Source of the DNA: Mycobacterium sp. ITM-2016-00318
GTDB lineage: Bacteria > Actinomycetota > Actinomycetes > Mycobacteriales > Mycobacteriaceae
Assembly: GCF_002968285.2 (NCBI RefSeq)
Contig: NZ_CP134400.1
Coordinates: 4,588,001 to 4,652,000, forward strand
DNA: 64,000 nucleotides
Direction: 5' to 3'
The translations under genes and the position numbers were made by a program. The notes below the pieces were generated by a model that worked only from the letters and a program-made list of their open reading frames with translations, was not told where the DNA came from and did no database searches. This document shows, one piece after another, positions 9,960 to 18,935 of the stretch (its first letter is position 1; every line of letters starts with the position of its first letter).

Positions 9960-11609
9960 ATGACTGACGGCCCCCTGATCGTGCAGTCCGACAAGACGGT
10001 GCTGCTTGAAGTCGACCACGAGCAAGCGGGCGCTGCCCGCGCGGCGATCGCGCCCTTCGCCGAGCTCGAGCGCGCGCCCGAGCACGTACACACCTACCGG
10101 ATCACCCCGCTGGCGCTGTGGAACGCGCGCGCCGCGGGCCACGACGCCGAACAGGTCGTCGACGCGCTGGTTTCGTTCTCGCGCTACGCGGTGCCGCAGC
10201 CGCTGCTGGTCGACATCGTCGACACCATGGCCCGCTACGGCCGCCTTCAGCTGGTGAAGAGTCCGGTCCACGGCCTCACGCTGGTGAGCTTCGACCGCGC
10301 GGTGCTCGAGGAGGTGCTGCGCAACAAGAAGATCGCCCCGATGCTCGGTGCCCGCATCGACGACGACATCGTGATCGTGCACAACAGCGAGCGCGGCCGC
10401 GTCAAGCAGATGCTTCTCAAGATCGGTTGGCCCGCAGAGGATCTGGCCGGTTACGTCGACGGTGAGAAGCACGCGATCAGCCTCGACCAGAAGAACTGGC
10501 ATCTGCGCGACTACCAGGAGATGGCCGCTGATTCGTTCTGGCAAGGCGGCTCGGGCGTGGTCGTACTGCCGTGCGGCGCGGGCAAGACGCTCGTCGGCGC
10601 CGCCGCCATGGCCAAGGCAGGCGCGACGACGCTCATCCTGGTCACCAACACCGTCGCGGGCAGGCAGTGGAAGCGCGAGCTCATCAATCGCACGTCGCTG
10701 ACCGAGGAGGAGATCGGCGAGTACTCCGGCGAGAAGAAGGAGGTCCGCCCGGTCACCATCGCCACATACCAGGTGATCACCCGTCGCACCAAGGGCGAGT
10801 ACCGCCACCTCGAACTGTTCGACAGCCGCGACTGGGGCCTGATCATCTACGACGAGGTGCACCTGCTTCCCGCGCCGGTTTTCCGGATGACGGCTGACCT
10901 GCAGTCCCGGCGGCGGCTCGGCCTGACGGCGACCCTGATCCGCGAGGACGGCCGCGAGGGCGATGTGTTCTCGCTCATCGGGCCGAAGCGCTACGACGCG
11001 CCGTGGAAGGACATCGAGGCCCAGGGCTGGATCGCGCCTGCGGAGTGCATCGAGGTGCGGGTGACGATGACCGACAACGAGCGGATGCTCTACGCCGTCG
11101 CCGAGCCCGACGAACGCTACAAGCTCTGCTCGACGGTGCACTCCAAGATCGCGGTGGTGAAGTCCATCCTCGAGCGCCATCCCGGCGAGCAGACGCTGGT
11201 GATCGGCGCGTATCTCGATCAGCTCGACGAACTGGGTGCCGAGCTCAACGCCCCGGTCATTCAGGGGTCGACGAAGACCTCCGAGCGCGAGGCCCTGTTC
11301 GACGCGTTCCGCCGCGGGGAGATCACCACGCTGGTGGTGTCGAAGGTCGCCAACTTCTCCATCGATCTTCCCGAAGCCAGTGTCGCGGTGCAGGTTTCGG
11401 GCACGTTCGGATCGCGTCAGGAGGAGGCACAGCGGCTGGGCAGGCTGCTGCGACCCAAGGCCGACGGTGGAGGTGCTGTCTTCTATTCGGTGGTGTCGCG
11501 CGACAGCCTCGACGCCGAATACGCCGCGCACCGTCAGCGCTTCCTCGCCGAGCAGGGCTACGGGTACGTCATCAAGGACGCCGACGATCTGCTGGGTCCC
11601 GCGATATGA
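9960..11609 (+). CDS. ercc3: XPB/ERCC3-type DNA helicase
   Basis: 549-aa superfamily 2 DNA helicase of the XPB type, moving 3'-5' on DNA in repair. An N-terminal damage-recognition-like region (about 1-170) precedes two RecA-like domains. Visible motifs are Walker A PCGAGKT (K209), DEVH at 298-301, GLTATL, and motif VI in QEEAQRLGRLLRP. It lacks the Fe-S cluster of XPD. Mycobacteria are among the bacteria known to carry this eukaryote/archaea-like helicase (Rv0861c). The stop overlaps the next ATG (ATGA), so a VOC protein is translationally coupled. Confidence 0.93.
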   Translation: MTDGPLIVQSDKTVLLEVDHEQAGAARAAIAPFAELERAPEHVHTYRITPLALWNARAAGHDAEQVVDALVSFSRYAVPQPLLVDIVDTMARYGRLQLVKSPVHGLTLVSFDRAVLEEVLRNKKIAPMLGARIDDDIVIVHNSERGRVKQMLLKIGWPAEDLAGYVDGEKHAISLDQKNWHLRDYQEMAADSFWQGGSGVVVLPCGAGKTLVGAAAMAKAGATTLILVTNTVAGRQWKRELINRTSLTEEEIGEYSGEKKEVRPVTIATYQVITRRTKGEYRHLELFDSRDWGLIIYDEVHLLPAPVFRMTADLQSRRRLGLTATLIREDGREGDVFSLIGPKRYDAPWKDIEAQGWIAPAECIEVRVTMTDNERMLYAVAEPDERYKLCSTVHSKIAVVKSILERHPGEQTLVIGAYLDQLDELGAELNAPVIQGSTKTSEREALFDAFRRGEITTLVVSKVANFSIDLPEASVAVQVSGTFGSRQEEAQRLGRLLRPKADGGGAVFYSVVSRDSLDAEYAAHRQRFLAEQGYGYVIKDADDLLGPAI

Positions 11610-12016
11610 CGGCGTCGAGCGACGATCAAGCGGCGAGGAACGAGTCCGCGTTGAGGAGGTCGACCCAACGAGTTCGCCGCGTCATGCCGGTTCTCAGCGT
11701 CGCCGACGTCACTGCGGCCTCGTACGCATTCCGTGAGGTGCTGGGGCTATGCGAGGTGATGAACCTCGGCTGGATCGCCACATTCGCCGACGACGATCGC
11801 CGCCACCAGGTGAGCTTGATGACAAGGGATGCGACGGCGCCGGTCAACCCGAACGTCTCGATCGAGGTCGACGACGTCGATGCCGCCTACCGCGCCGCGG
11901 TCGACGCCGGACTGACGATCGTGCATCCGCTCAGCGACGAGGACTGGGGTGTTCGGCGCTTTTTCTTCGCGGATCCAGCAGGCAACGTCGTCAACGTACT
12001 GAGTCATCGACGTTGA
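11606..12016 (+). CDS. Glyoxalase/VOC superfamily protein
   Basis: 136-aa protein with a single vicinal-oxygen-chelate domain: MPVLSVADVTAASYAF, EVDDVDAAYRAAVDAG and FFFADPAGNVVNVLSH mark the paired beta-alpha-beta units. Such proteins include bleomycin-binding proteins, glyoxalases and dioxygenases; the substrate cannot be told. ATG at 11606 overlaps the helicase stop. A Met at the start of MPVLSVADV is an alternative start that would remove a polar N-terminus. Confidence 0.78.
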   Translation: MTASSDDQAARNESALRRSTQRVRRVMPVLSVADVTAASYAFREVLGLCEVMNLGWIATFADDDRRHQVSLMTRDATAPVNPNVSIEVDDVDAAYRAAVDAGLTIVHPLSDEDWGVRRFFFADPAGNVVNVLSHRR

Positions 12017-12018
12017 AA

Positions 12019-12363
12019 TTAGACGTGCGGCCCAACAGGTTTCACGACGGTCAGTAGCACAACGGCGTCCTCGAGCGCCTGCAGTCCATGCCGCGACGCC
12101 GGTATGACGATGTGATCCCCCGGCGAGCCCTCCCAATTCGCGTCCGCATTGGTGACCCGGACCCGCCCCTGCAGGACCTGCAGCGTCGCCTCGCCCGGGC
12201 TCTCGTGGTCGTCGAGACCGCTGCCACCCCTCAGCGCGATCAGAGTCTGGCGCAACGAATGCTCGTGGCCGCCGTAGACGGTGTGTGAGCTGCGACCGCT
12301 GCTGGCCGCACGTGCCGTTTCGAGATGCTCACGCGCAAGCGCGGTGAGAGAAACCTTGTTCAT
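12019..12363 (-). CDS. Small cupin-domain protein
   Basis: 114-aa single-cupin protein. Motif 1 is weak (GGHEHSLRQTLIALRGGSGLDDHESPGEATLQVLQG) and motif 2 reads SPGDHIVIPASRHGLQAL, the usual order in small cupins. Similar proteins are often annotated as LuxR-family because of a fused relative, but no HTH is present here. ATG at 12363 is preferred over 12396 because it has an AAGGA upstream and a typical N-terminus (MNKVSLTALAREHL). Function unknown; possibly ligand sensing or stress related. Confidence 0.75.
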   Translation of the reverse strand: MNKVSLTALAREHLETARAASSGRSSHTVYGGHEHSLRQTLIALRGGSGLDDHESPGEATLQVLQGRVRVTNADANWEGSPGDHIVIPASRHGLQALEDAVVLLTVVKPVGPHV

Positions 12364-12579
12364 ATATTCGGCATCCTTCGTCAGACGATCGGACATGCAA
12401 TCGGGCGCTTATGCCATGACCCGCCTCGATCTGGGCTGGCAAGCCGAACCATGACCTACTCCACCATTCTCGTCCTTCGTAGAAGCGGCAAGTCGCCAAC
12501 GGGCGTCTGAGGCGAAGCCTCTCAGCTGGAAGCGAATTAGTCGTGGCATACCTGCCCACCTCCGACGCACCATCGGCTG

Positions 12580-12880
12580 ATGCACCCGCACTGGGCTCAC
12601 GTCGGACGCGGCGCCGCGGCCATGGGCGCCGCCATGGGAATCGGGCGCTTCGCCTACACGCCGATCCTGCCGCTGATGACCACACAGGCCGCAATCGCCC
12701 CCGCACTGGCAGGCCAACTGGCAACCGCGAACTACGCCGGATACCAGCGCGGTCGTGTTCGTCACCGCCGTCACCTCGATGCTCGACCACCTCGCCGATC
12801 ATTCACCGCACATGTCGGGATGGGGTTTCGGTGGAGTGCGCATCGGCATCGCTCTCTCCGCGCCGCTGCGTCGCGAATCG
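12580..12880 (+). pseudogene. Deleted YbfB/YjiJ-type MFS transporter
   Basis: The first part reads AAMGIGRFAYTPILPLMTTQ and AGQLATANYAGY, the start of YbfB/YjiJ family transporters. At about 12742 the match jumps to another frame and continues as SAVVFVTAVTSMLDHLADHS and SGWGFGGVRIGIALS, which in intact members lies dozens of residues further on. The gene has therefore lost an internal segment, shifted frame and lost its C-terminal two thirds. The 216 nt upstream (12364-12579) show no other gene. Confidence 0.8.
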
Positions 12881-12882
12881 GC

Positions 12883-12888
12883 TAGCCT
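12883..12888 (+). promoter_or_regulatory. -10 hexamer TAGCCT, leaderless start at 12897
   Basis: TAGCCT ends 8 nt before ATG 12897 with no ribosome site between. It lies at the end of the MFS pseudogene. Confidence 0.5.
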
Positions 12889-12896
12889 CGTTCTTC

Positions 12897-13451
12897 ATGA
12901 CGCGAAGAATCGCCGCCGCGGCGATCGCAGGGACGGTCATCGGATTCGGCGCGTTGAGCCTGGCAGCCCACGCTAACGCGGAACCGCCACCGCCTCCTCC
13001 TGCGCCGGGCGAGCCGATTCCCCCAGGTCAGCCCGTGTTCGTGATTCCAGAAGGCGATGTCGTCGCCGCGCCTGCGCCGCCGCCGGTCGGGCCGCCGATG
13101 GTGCCGGAAATCCAGAACCCGAAGTACGGGTCAGGGAACTCGAGTGGCCCGCTGGGGTTCCTCAAGGACGCCTGGAATCAGGCCAAGGACCCCTACGGTT
13201 TCGCCGAGACACCGGAAGGCCAGATGCCCGGCGGCCATCCCCCGCCACCGGGTGCCGGTCCTGCGCCGCAGCTGCCGCCCGGCTTCACGTCGCTGAACGC
13301 ACCCGGTTCCGAAGCCCCGCCGAGCGCGGAAACTTCCGGCGGGCCGCCGCTGCCCGAGGGCTACTACCCGTTGACCGGTCCACCGCCGCCCGGGTACTTC
13401 GACGCACCGCCACCCGCACCGGGCACGGTGCCGATCACGCCGATCCCCTAG
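12897..13451 (+). CDS. Exported proline-rich protein
   Basis: 184-aa protein with a clear signal peptide (MTRRIAAAAIAGTVIGFGAL..., cleavage after AHANA near residue 27) and a mature region very rich in Pro, Ala and Gly with PPPPP runs. One short non-repetitive segment (GPLGFLKDAWNQAKDPYGFAE) may be the functional part. It is expected outside the cell membrane or in the wall. No family with a known function is recognised. A -10 hexamer 8 nt upstream supports this start. It is convergent with the LLM oxidoreductase gene, with a GC-rich hairpin over the stops (13443-13475). Confidence 0.8.
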   Translation: MTRRIAAAAIAGTVIGFGALSLAAHANAEPPPPPPAPGEPIPPGQPVFVIPEGDVVAAPAPPPVGPPMVPEIQNPKYGSGNSSGPLGFLKDAWNQAKDPYGFAETPEGQMPGGHPPPPGAGPAPQLPPGFTSLNAPGSEAPPSAETSGGPPLPEGYYPLTGPPPPGYFDAPPPAPGTVPITPIP

Positions 13452-13457
13452 CCGGAG

Positions 13458-14447
13458 CTAGCTCAGCTCGGGGATGACCTTCTGCTCGAACAGCTCGATG
13501 CCGGAGCGGTCGTAGGCCGCCTCGGGGAAGTAGAGGATGGCGTACTCGCACCCGAGGTCGCGCATCCGCTTCAGCCGCTCGACGGCCTGTTCGGGTGTGC
13601 AGCCAAGCGAATCGGTTGACTTCACCATGTTCAGCATCGAGTCGACCGCCTGCTCGTTGGCGACGGCTACCTGCTTGCTCCGGATTCTCGCGATGCGGTC
13701 GGACACGTCGGCCTCCGTGTCGCCGATGACGGCGTTGAAGTTGGCCGAGCGGACGATCGCGTCGTATTCGGTACCGACGTTGCGGCAATGATCGGCCAGC
13801 ACCTGGGACTTGTGCGCGAAGACGTCGGGCTCGGAGCTGAAGTTGGTGTAGCGCGCGTATTTCGCGGCGATCTTCAGCGTCACCTTCTCGCCGCCGCCGG
13901 CAATCCAGAGCGGCGGGCCGCCGTCCTGCAACGGCTTCGGCGCGACGATCGCGTTGTCGACCTGATAGTGCTTGCCCTGCAACGTGACTCGGCCGTCGCG
14001 CCATGCGTCGCGCATGATCTGGACCCCCTCGTCGAGTCGGCCGAGCCGCTCACCCGCCGACGGGAACCCGTAGCCGTAGGCGCGCCATTCGTGCTCATAC
14101 CAGCCGCCGCCGATGCCCATCTGGACGCGGCCGCCGGAGATGATGTCCGCGGTGGCCGCCACCTTCGCCAGATACACCGGGTTGCGGTAGCTCATCGCGG
14201 TGCACATCTGCCCGAGCTTGATCCGCGATGTGCTCGCCGCATATGCCGACATCAGCGACCACGCCTCGTGCGTCGCCTCGTCCGTCGGCACGGGCACGGT
14301 GTGGAAGTGGTCGTACACCCATAGCGAATCCCACTCGCCGTTGTCGGCGTAGGTGGCCAGTTCATGCATCACCTGCCAGTGGTTCTCGGTGGGAATGTCG
14401 ACGAGGTCGAGGCGCCAGCCCTGCGGAATGAACAGTCCGAAGTCCAT
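13458..14447 (-). CDS. LLM-class F420-dependent oxidoreductase
   Basis: 329-aa luciferase-like TIM-barrel protein. Typical features are the N-terminal MDFGLFIPQ, YDHFHTVP, MSYRNPVYLAKVAATADIIS and the GIGGGWYEHEW loop. In mycobacteria such proteins mostly use F420; the substrate is unknown. ATG at 14447 is the family start; the frame upstream is antisense to the PPOX gene. The divergent PPOX gene starts 132 nt away, and that family also commonly binds F420 or FMN. Confidence 0.88.
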   Translation of the reverse strand: MDFGLFIPQGWRLDLVDIPTENHWQVMHELATYADNGEWDSLWVYDHFHTVPVPTDEATHEAWSLMSAYAASTSRIKLGQMCTAMSYRNPVYLAKVAATADIISGGRVQMGIGGGWYEHEWRAYGYGFPSAGERLGRLDEGVQIMRDAWRDGRVTLQGKHYQVDNAIVAPKPLQDGGPPLWIAGGGEKVTLKIAAKYARYTNFSSEPDVFAHKSQVLADHCRNVGTEYDAIVRSANFNAVIGDTEADVSDRIARIRSKQVAVANEQAVDSMLNMVKSTDSLGCTPEQAVERLKRMRDLGCEYAILYFPEAAYDRSGIELFEQKVIPELS

Positions 14448-14566
14448 GACGTTCGACTCTATGCCTCCGCCTGAACCGCCGAATTCTGCGGCTCGGTTGT
14501 GCCTCGCACCGCGATCGCAGCCCTCGTGCAGAATTCGATGTGGAGTCGGACGTCGGCTTAGGTGAC

Positions 14567-14572
14567 TACCTT
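14567..14572 (+). promoter_or_regulatory. -10 hexamer TACCTT, leaderless start at 14580
   Basis: TACCTT ends 7 nt before ATG 14580, and no Shine-Dalgarno is seen. Confidence 0.5.
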
Positions 14573-14579
14573 GAAGCTC

Positions 14580-15005
14580 ATGGCTCTTTCCAAGGAAGAA
14601 CGCGAGCAGTTTCTGGCCGAACCCCATACCGCGGCGCTGTCGGTGAGCGCCGGCGACAAGCGCGGCCCGCTGACGGTGCCGGTCTGGTACCAGTACGCAC
14701 CCGGCGGCGAGCCGTGGGTGCTCACCGGTGAAGGCTCCCGCAAGCACCGGCTCATAGAGACGCAGGGCGAGTTCACGCTGATGGTCCAGCGCCTCGACCC
14801 CACCGTCCGCTACGTCGCGGTGGACGGTCCAGTCAGCCGCATCGAACCCGGCACCGACGAACTCCTCGTCGAGGTGACCAAGCGTTACCTGCCGCCCGAG
14901 GCGGTGGAGCCCTACCTCGAGATCGCCCGTCGCGAACACGGCCCCTCCGTGGTCATCCACATGAAGCCGGAGCACTGGCTCTCGGCCGACCTCGGCGGCT
15001 TCTGA
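14580..15005 (+). CDS. PPOX-class F420/FMN-binding protein
   Basis: 141-aa split-barrel flavin-binding protein of the pyridoxamine-5'-phosphate-oxidase-like superfamily. It begins MALSKEEREQFLAEPHTAAL, has the barrel strands PLTVPVWYQYAPGGEPWVLT and GSRKHRLIETQGEFTLMVQR, and ends with a Trp-containing helix. The superfamily includes F420-dependent reductases; the cofactor is not decided by the sequence. The start is placed at the ATG after a -10 hexamer. It ends 1 nt before the methyltransferase start, so the two are probably one transcript. Confidence 0.8.
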   Translation: MALSKEEREQFLAEPHTAALSVSAGDKRGPLTVPVWYQYAPGGEPWVLTGEGSRKHRLIETQGEFTLMVQRLDPTVRYVAVDGPVSRIEPGTDELLVEVTKRYLPPEAVEPYLEIARREHGPSVVIHMKPEHWLSADLGGF

Positions 15006-15006
15006 C

Positions 15007-15603
15007 ATGAGCTCCCGGCAGCTGCTGTTCCGGACCTTCTACCGGTTCGGTTTCACCCCGTGGGACGGTCATCCGCTGCCGACCAGCCTGGCGAATTTGA
15101 TTGAAGGCGACCGGTCGCCGACTCCCGCAACGGCGCTCGACATCGGTTGCGGCACAGGCGACAACTCCATTTACCTGGCCGACCACGGCTGGCAGGTCAC
15201 CGGCGTTGATTATGTACAGAAGGCCGTCGACAAGGCACGGGCGAAGGCCTTGGCCAAAGGCGTCGATGTTCGGTTCGAGCAGGCCGATGTCACCCGGCTG
15301 TGCGAGGAGAACATCGGATCGGGCTTCTCGCTCATCGTCGACAACGGCTGCCTGCACGGGATGAACGACGAGGACCGACACGACTACGTGCGGGAGGTGA
15401 CGGCGGCGGCGGCGCCCGGCGCCCGACTCCTCCTCGTCGAGTTCATTCCCGGCGGCTCCTACGGAGTGCCCGGCATCGAACCCTCGGAGGTCGCAGAGCG
15501 ATTCGAGGGTCCGTGGACGCTGCTGTCGTCGGGCAGCGAGCCCGCCATGGACCACAACGGTAAGGATCCCGTCAGGTACTACCTGCTTGCGCGCGCCTCG
15601 TAG
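15007..15603 (+). CDS. Class I SAM-dependent methyltransferase
   Basis: 198-aa small-molecule methyltransferase. Motif I ALDIGCGTGDNSIYLA binds SAM; then come the acidic GVDYVQKAVDKARAKA strand, FEQADVTRL, and VDNGCLHGM after strand 4. It is cytoplasmic, with unknown substrate; it belongs to the broad group that includes thiol methyltransferases. It starts 1 nt after the PPOX stop. The 3' end overlaps the convergent acyl-CoA synthetase gene by 25 nt. Confidence 0.85.
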   Translation: MSSRQLLFRTFYRFGFTPWDGHPLPTSLANLIEGDRSPTPATALDIGCGTGDNSIYLADHGWQVTGVDYVQKAVDKARAKALAKGVDVRFEQADVTRLCEENIGSGFSLIVDNGCLHGMNDEDRHDYVREVTAAAAPGARLLLVEFIPGGSYGVPGIEPSEVAERFEGPWTLLSSGSEPAMDHNGKDPVRYYLLARAS

Positions 15604-17069
15604 AGCGCCGCGACAGCGGGGATGCTGACCTTCAGCGCGGGGTTGCGCGGCAGGTCGTCGACGACGGTGAACGCGACGGGCACGTTGTAGACCGGCAGCG
15701 ACTGCCGGACCAGGTCCTTGAGTTCGTTTTCGGCAGGCACGGGCTCGCCAGGCACGACCTCGATGGCGGCGAACGGCACCTGCCCCAGCCGGGCGTCGGG
15801 CACACCGACCACGCATGCATCGCGCACTGCGGGATGCGAGATCAGCACCCTCCGAACGGTTTCCGGCAGAACCTTGAAACCGCCGCGATTGATCGCACCG
15901 TCCGCCCTGCCGTGTAGAGTGACGAATCCGTCGTCGTCGATCGAGGCGATGTCGGTGGTGCGAATCCAGTCCTCGCTGATCGCGGTGATCTTCGCCTCCA
16001 GGAGCCCCCGCTGCCCGACAGCGAGTTCGGCGCCGGTGTCCGGGTCGACGATGCGCAGCGCCGTGTCCGGCAGCGCCCTGCCGACGCTGTTGCGCTTGGA
16101 TGCGCCGAACTCGCGGTCCATCTCGGGTGTCCACGCACATAGTGACCCCGCGAATTCCGTTGCGCCGTAGGCCAATTTGACTGGAATGCCGTAACGGGCC
16201 TCGAACTCGTCGCGCGTCTCGGGATCGAGCGGACCCGACGCGCTGATCAGGAAGTCCAGCGATGCCAGGTCCTCCTTGGCGATGTCGGCGTCGAGCAGCA
16301 TGCGGATGACGGCGGGCTGCACGCCTGATCGCTTGATGCCGTGCGTCTTGACGGCATTGACCCAGCCATCGACGGTGAACCGCTCCAGGATGACGATCCG
16401 TCTGCCGTTGTAGGCACCGGCGATCAGCTGGCAGACCCCGATGCCGCCGAACTGCCAGTAGGAGAACTCCGGCGGCGCGCCCGGCGCGGCGGCTTCACCA
16501 CTGGTCACGCTGAACACGGTCCGTTCCAGTACCCGCGTCTTGATCGACTGCCGTTTCGGCGGCCCGGTGGTGCCGCTGGTCAGAATCTGCAGCGCCACGC
16601 CGGCTTCCGGCCGAGCGTGGTTACGCGTTTCATCGCGGCGCTCCAGTCCCGCGACCGGGACGACGGTCGGCGACCGCATCGAGAGTGCGACGCCCGCGCT
16701 GCCCGCGTGCTTGGCAGCGGTGATGACGGCGTCGGTCCAGTCCTCCTCGCCGGCCACGATCGCCGACAGGTTGAGGTTCTCGATGTCGCGGGCGATCGCG
16801 TCAGGCGACTGGAACGAGTAGATCATCGACACGGTTCGGCCGGCCGCGATGAACCCCATGATGGCCGCGGCATGCGGTAACCGGTTGCGGACCACGAGGC
16901 CGACGGGCGCATCGTCGGCGACCCCGGCATCCCGCAGCAGCGATGCGATCGCGTCTGCGTACGCGATCACCTCGTTGCCCGTGTACCAGCGGCCCTCGTA
17001 CTCGATGCACTGCCCGTCGCCGTAGCCGGCCAGCCCTGCCGCGAACCTCTCGGTGAAGGGTTCGGTCAC
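15579..17069 (-). CDS. Acyl-CoA synthetase / AMP-ligase (FadD-like)
   Basis: 496-aa ANL-superfamily adenylate-forming enzyme. The P-loop-like A3 motif is LTSGTTGPPKR; others are YGATEFAGSL, the A7 region EDWIRTTDIASIDDDGFV, hinge GRADGAINRGGFKV, and a C-terminal Lys in PRNPALKVS that normally catalyses adenylation. It should activate a carboxylic acid as acyl-AMP and then the CoA thioester; chain length is unknown. GTG at 17069 is the start. It is short compared with long-chain FadD proteins. Confidence 0.88.
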   Translation of the reverse strand: MTEPFTERFAAGLAGYGDGQCIEYEGRWYTGNEVIAYADAIASLLRDAGVADDAPVGLVVRNRLPHAAAIMGFIAAGRTVSMIYSFQSPDAIARDIENLNLSAIVAGEEDWTDAVITAAKHAGSAGVALSMRSPTVVPVAGLERRDETRNHARPEAGVALQILTSGTTGPPKRQSIKTRVLERTVFSVTSGEAAAPGAPPEFSYWQFGGIGVCQLIAGAYNGRRIVILERFTVDGWVNAVKTHGIKRSGVQPAVIRMLLDADIAKEDLASLDFLISASGPLDPETRDEFEARYGIPVKLAYGATEFAGSLCAWTPEMDREFGASKRNSVGRALPDTALRIVDPDTGAELAVGQRGLLEAKITAISEDWIRTTDIASIDDDGFVTLHGRADGAINRGGFKVLPETVRRVLISHPAVRDACVVGVPDARLGQVPFAAIEVVPGEPVPAENELKDLVRQSLPVYNVPVAFTVVDDLPRNPALKVSIPAVAALYEARASR

Positions 17070-17210
17070 GCATCGACGATAGCCAACCGCCGGCCGTCAC
17101 ATATCCAAAGCGGCCATGGCGCCGTCCACCGTCGCCTTGCGGAAAAGCAGAAATCCTTCACCTCGATCTGGTTAAAGTGCAGACCTCGGCGGCTGGGGGA
17201 AGGGCTTCAG

Positions 17211-18935
17211 TTGGGATCGAATCGCAGGTCGGCGCTTCGTTGGTGGTTGCGGGTGGCGGTGGCTGCGTTTGTCCTGTCCGCGTGGATGACCGTCGCGGTG
17301 ACCGGTGGCGTCGCCCATGCCGACAGTCCGCCACCGTCGGATGCAGGCCCGACGTCAGAAGGTGCGCCCAGCGGGCACGCGAGTCCGTCAGGCACGCCCG
17401 AATCGTCGAAGCCTGAGTCGTCGAAGCGGCCAACTGATCTGCGCGACCGGCTGACGCGACATCTCCGACCCGAGAACCGCATTCGGGCCACCCAGCGTGA
17501 CGACACCAAGAAGTTCACCACTTCCACCGCGCCACGCCGGGACTCCGCGCGAGACAGCGGAACCGCGACACCCGTCGACGAAGAAGAAGCGATCGCCACC
17601 CCGGAGCCGCCTACGGCCTCGGTTGCCGCCGCGAAGCCACGCCGGTGGGAGGCGCCGCGCGCATTGCACGGCGACCGCCGCCTCGACCTGATCTCCACCG
17701 CGGTGGATCCGATCAAGCCGCGCAACCCGATCGTCGTCGCTGCCGAGCGTTCCCCCCTCGCCGACGTATCGGTGCGCAAGGTGGACCCGACGCCATCGGC
17801 GGCCGCCATCGCCTCAGTGGACCCTCCCGGACCAGAAGCGCCGAGAACCTTCCCAGGCCCCGGCGCGATCGACATACCGCAACTCGGCCGTCAAGGCGTT
17901 GGGCTCGCCTCCGATGTCGGCGTGGTCACGGCGTCGGTGGTGTACACGGTCGCGCACACCTTCGCGCAAGTGTTCGGGCCGAATGACTTTCTGGGAGTGC
18001 CCTATGCGCTTGCGACGGCGCTGGCGAATACGGCTGCGGCCGCGAGCAGAACGCTGATCGGCGCCCCGCTCGACGCATCCAGCCCTGGCCGATTCCCGGT
18101 CACCTACGGGGTGCTTGACGGCTTGTCGTTCTTCAATCCGCAGAAGCCGCCGCCTGGCGCGAACGACCCGAGCATAAAAGTCACCGACGAGCACCCGCTG
18201 CCGATCATCCTGGTGAACGGGACGACGGCGACCCAGGGCACCAATTGGTCCGTCGGAGCGCCGGTCCTCGCCAATGCGGGATACAAGGTCTACACCTTCA
18301 ACTACGGCAACGTCACCGGGAACCCCAATTCACCGATCCAGGCGACGGGCGACATCGAGAAGTCAGCCGAAGAACTGGACGACGAGATCGACAGGGTGCT
18401 CGCGGAAACCGGCGCGGAGAAGGTCATCCTCATCGGCCACTCGCAGGGCGGCGGCATCCTGCCCGCGTACTACATCAACAATGTCGAAGGCGGCGCCGAC
18501 AAGGTGTCTCAGGTCATCGGCATCGCCCCGAGCAATCACGGCACCGACTTCAACGGCCTGGCCGGTCTGTTGAGCGTCCCGGTCGCGGGACCTCTGGTCG
18601 CTTCGTTCGTGAACCTGCTCGGGCCCGCCTTCATTCAGCAGACGGTCGGTTCGGACTTTCAGCAGGAGGTGTACGGCGAACAGGAGACCGACCCCCGCGT
18701 CCAATACACCAACATCATCACGCGTAACGACGAGATCGTCACGCCGTACACCCAGCAAGCTCTAGAAGGCGACAACGTCACCAATATCATTCTGCACGAA
18801 CGGTATCCGGGATACCCGGCGGGACATCTCGGCGTCGTGCTGAGCCCGCAGGTCTGGTCCATCGTCTTGGACGCGCTGGAAGCCAACCCTGAGGCGAACC
18901 CGCAACTTCACCCCGCCGAGGAACTGGCCGCGTAG
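17211..18935 (+). CDS. Exported lipase/esterase with long disordered N-terminus
   Basis: 574-aa secreted alpha/beta hydrolase. The N-terminus has charged residues and a hydrophobic signal ending in VAHADS (about residue 38), then about 190 residues rich in Pro/Ser/Thr. The hydrolase domain (about 225-560) has the nucleophile motif GHSQGG with Ser411, a likely acid Asp507 (TRNDEIVTPY) and His539 (PAGHLG). It resembles triacylglycerol lipase class 2 proteins found in mycobacteria. The TTG start is supported by GGGGGAAGGG 8 nt upstream. Substrate is inference. Confidence 0.85.
   Translation: MGSNRRSALRWWLRVAVAAFVLSAWMTVAVTGGVAHADSPPPSDAGPTSEGAPSGHASPSGTPESSKPESSKRPTDLRDRLTRHLRPENRIRATQRDDTKKFTTSTAPRRDSARDSGTATPVDEEEAIATPEPPTASVAAAKPRRWEAPRALHGDRRLDLISTAVDPIKPRNPIVVAAERSPLADVSVRKVDPTPSAAAIASVDPPGPEAPRTFPGPGAIDIPQLGRQGVGLASDVGVVTASVVYTVAHTFAQVFGPNDFLGVPYALATALANTAAAASRTLIGAPLDASSPGRFPVTYGVLDGLSFFNPQKPPPGANDPSIKVTDEHPLPIILVNGTTATQGTNWSVGAPVLANAGYKVYTFNYGNVTGNPNSPIQATGDIEKSAEELDDEIDRVLAETGAEKVILIGHSQGGGILPAYYINNVEGGADKVSQVIGIAPSNHGTDFNGLAGLLSVPVAGPLVASFVNLLGPAFIQQTVGSDFQQEVYGEQETDPRVQYTNIITRNDEIVTPYTQQALEGDNVTNIILHERYPGYPAGHLGVVLSPQVWSIVLDALEANPEANPQLHPAEELAA

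Noticed and set aside
8670..11531. 953-codon open frame on the minus strand
   Set aside because: It runs antisense through the helicase-associated protein and XPB helicase, has no protein family features, and is a product of high GC third positions.
12019..12363. LuxR-type regulator
   Set aside because: The protein has only a cupin domain and no helix-turn-helix.
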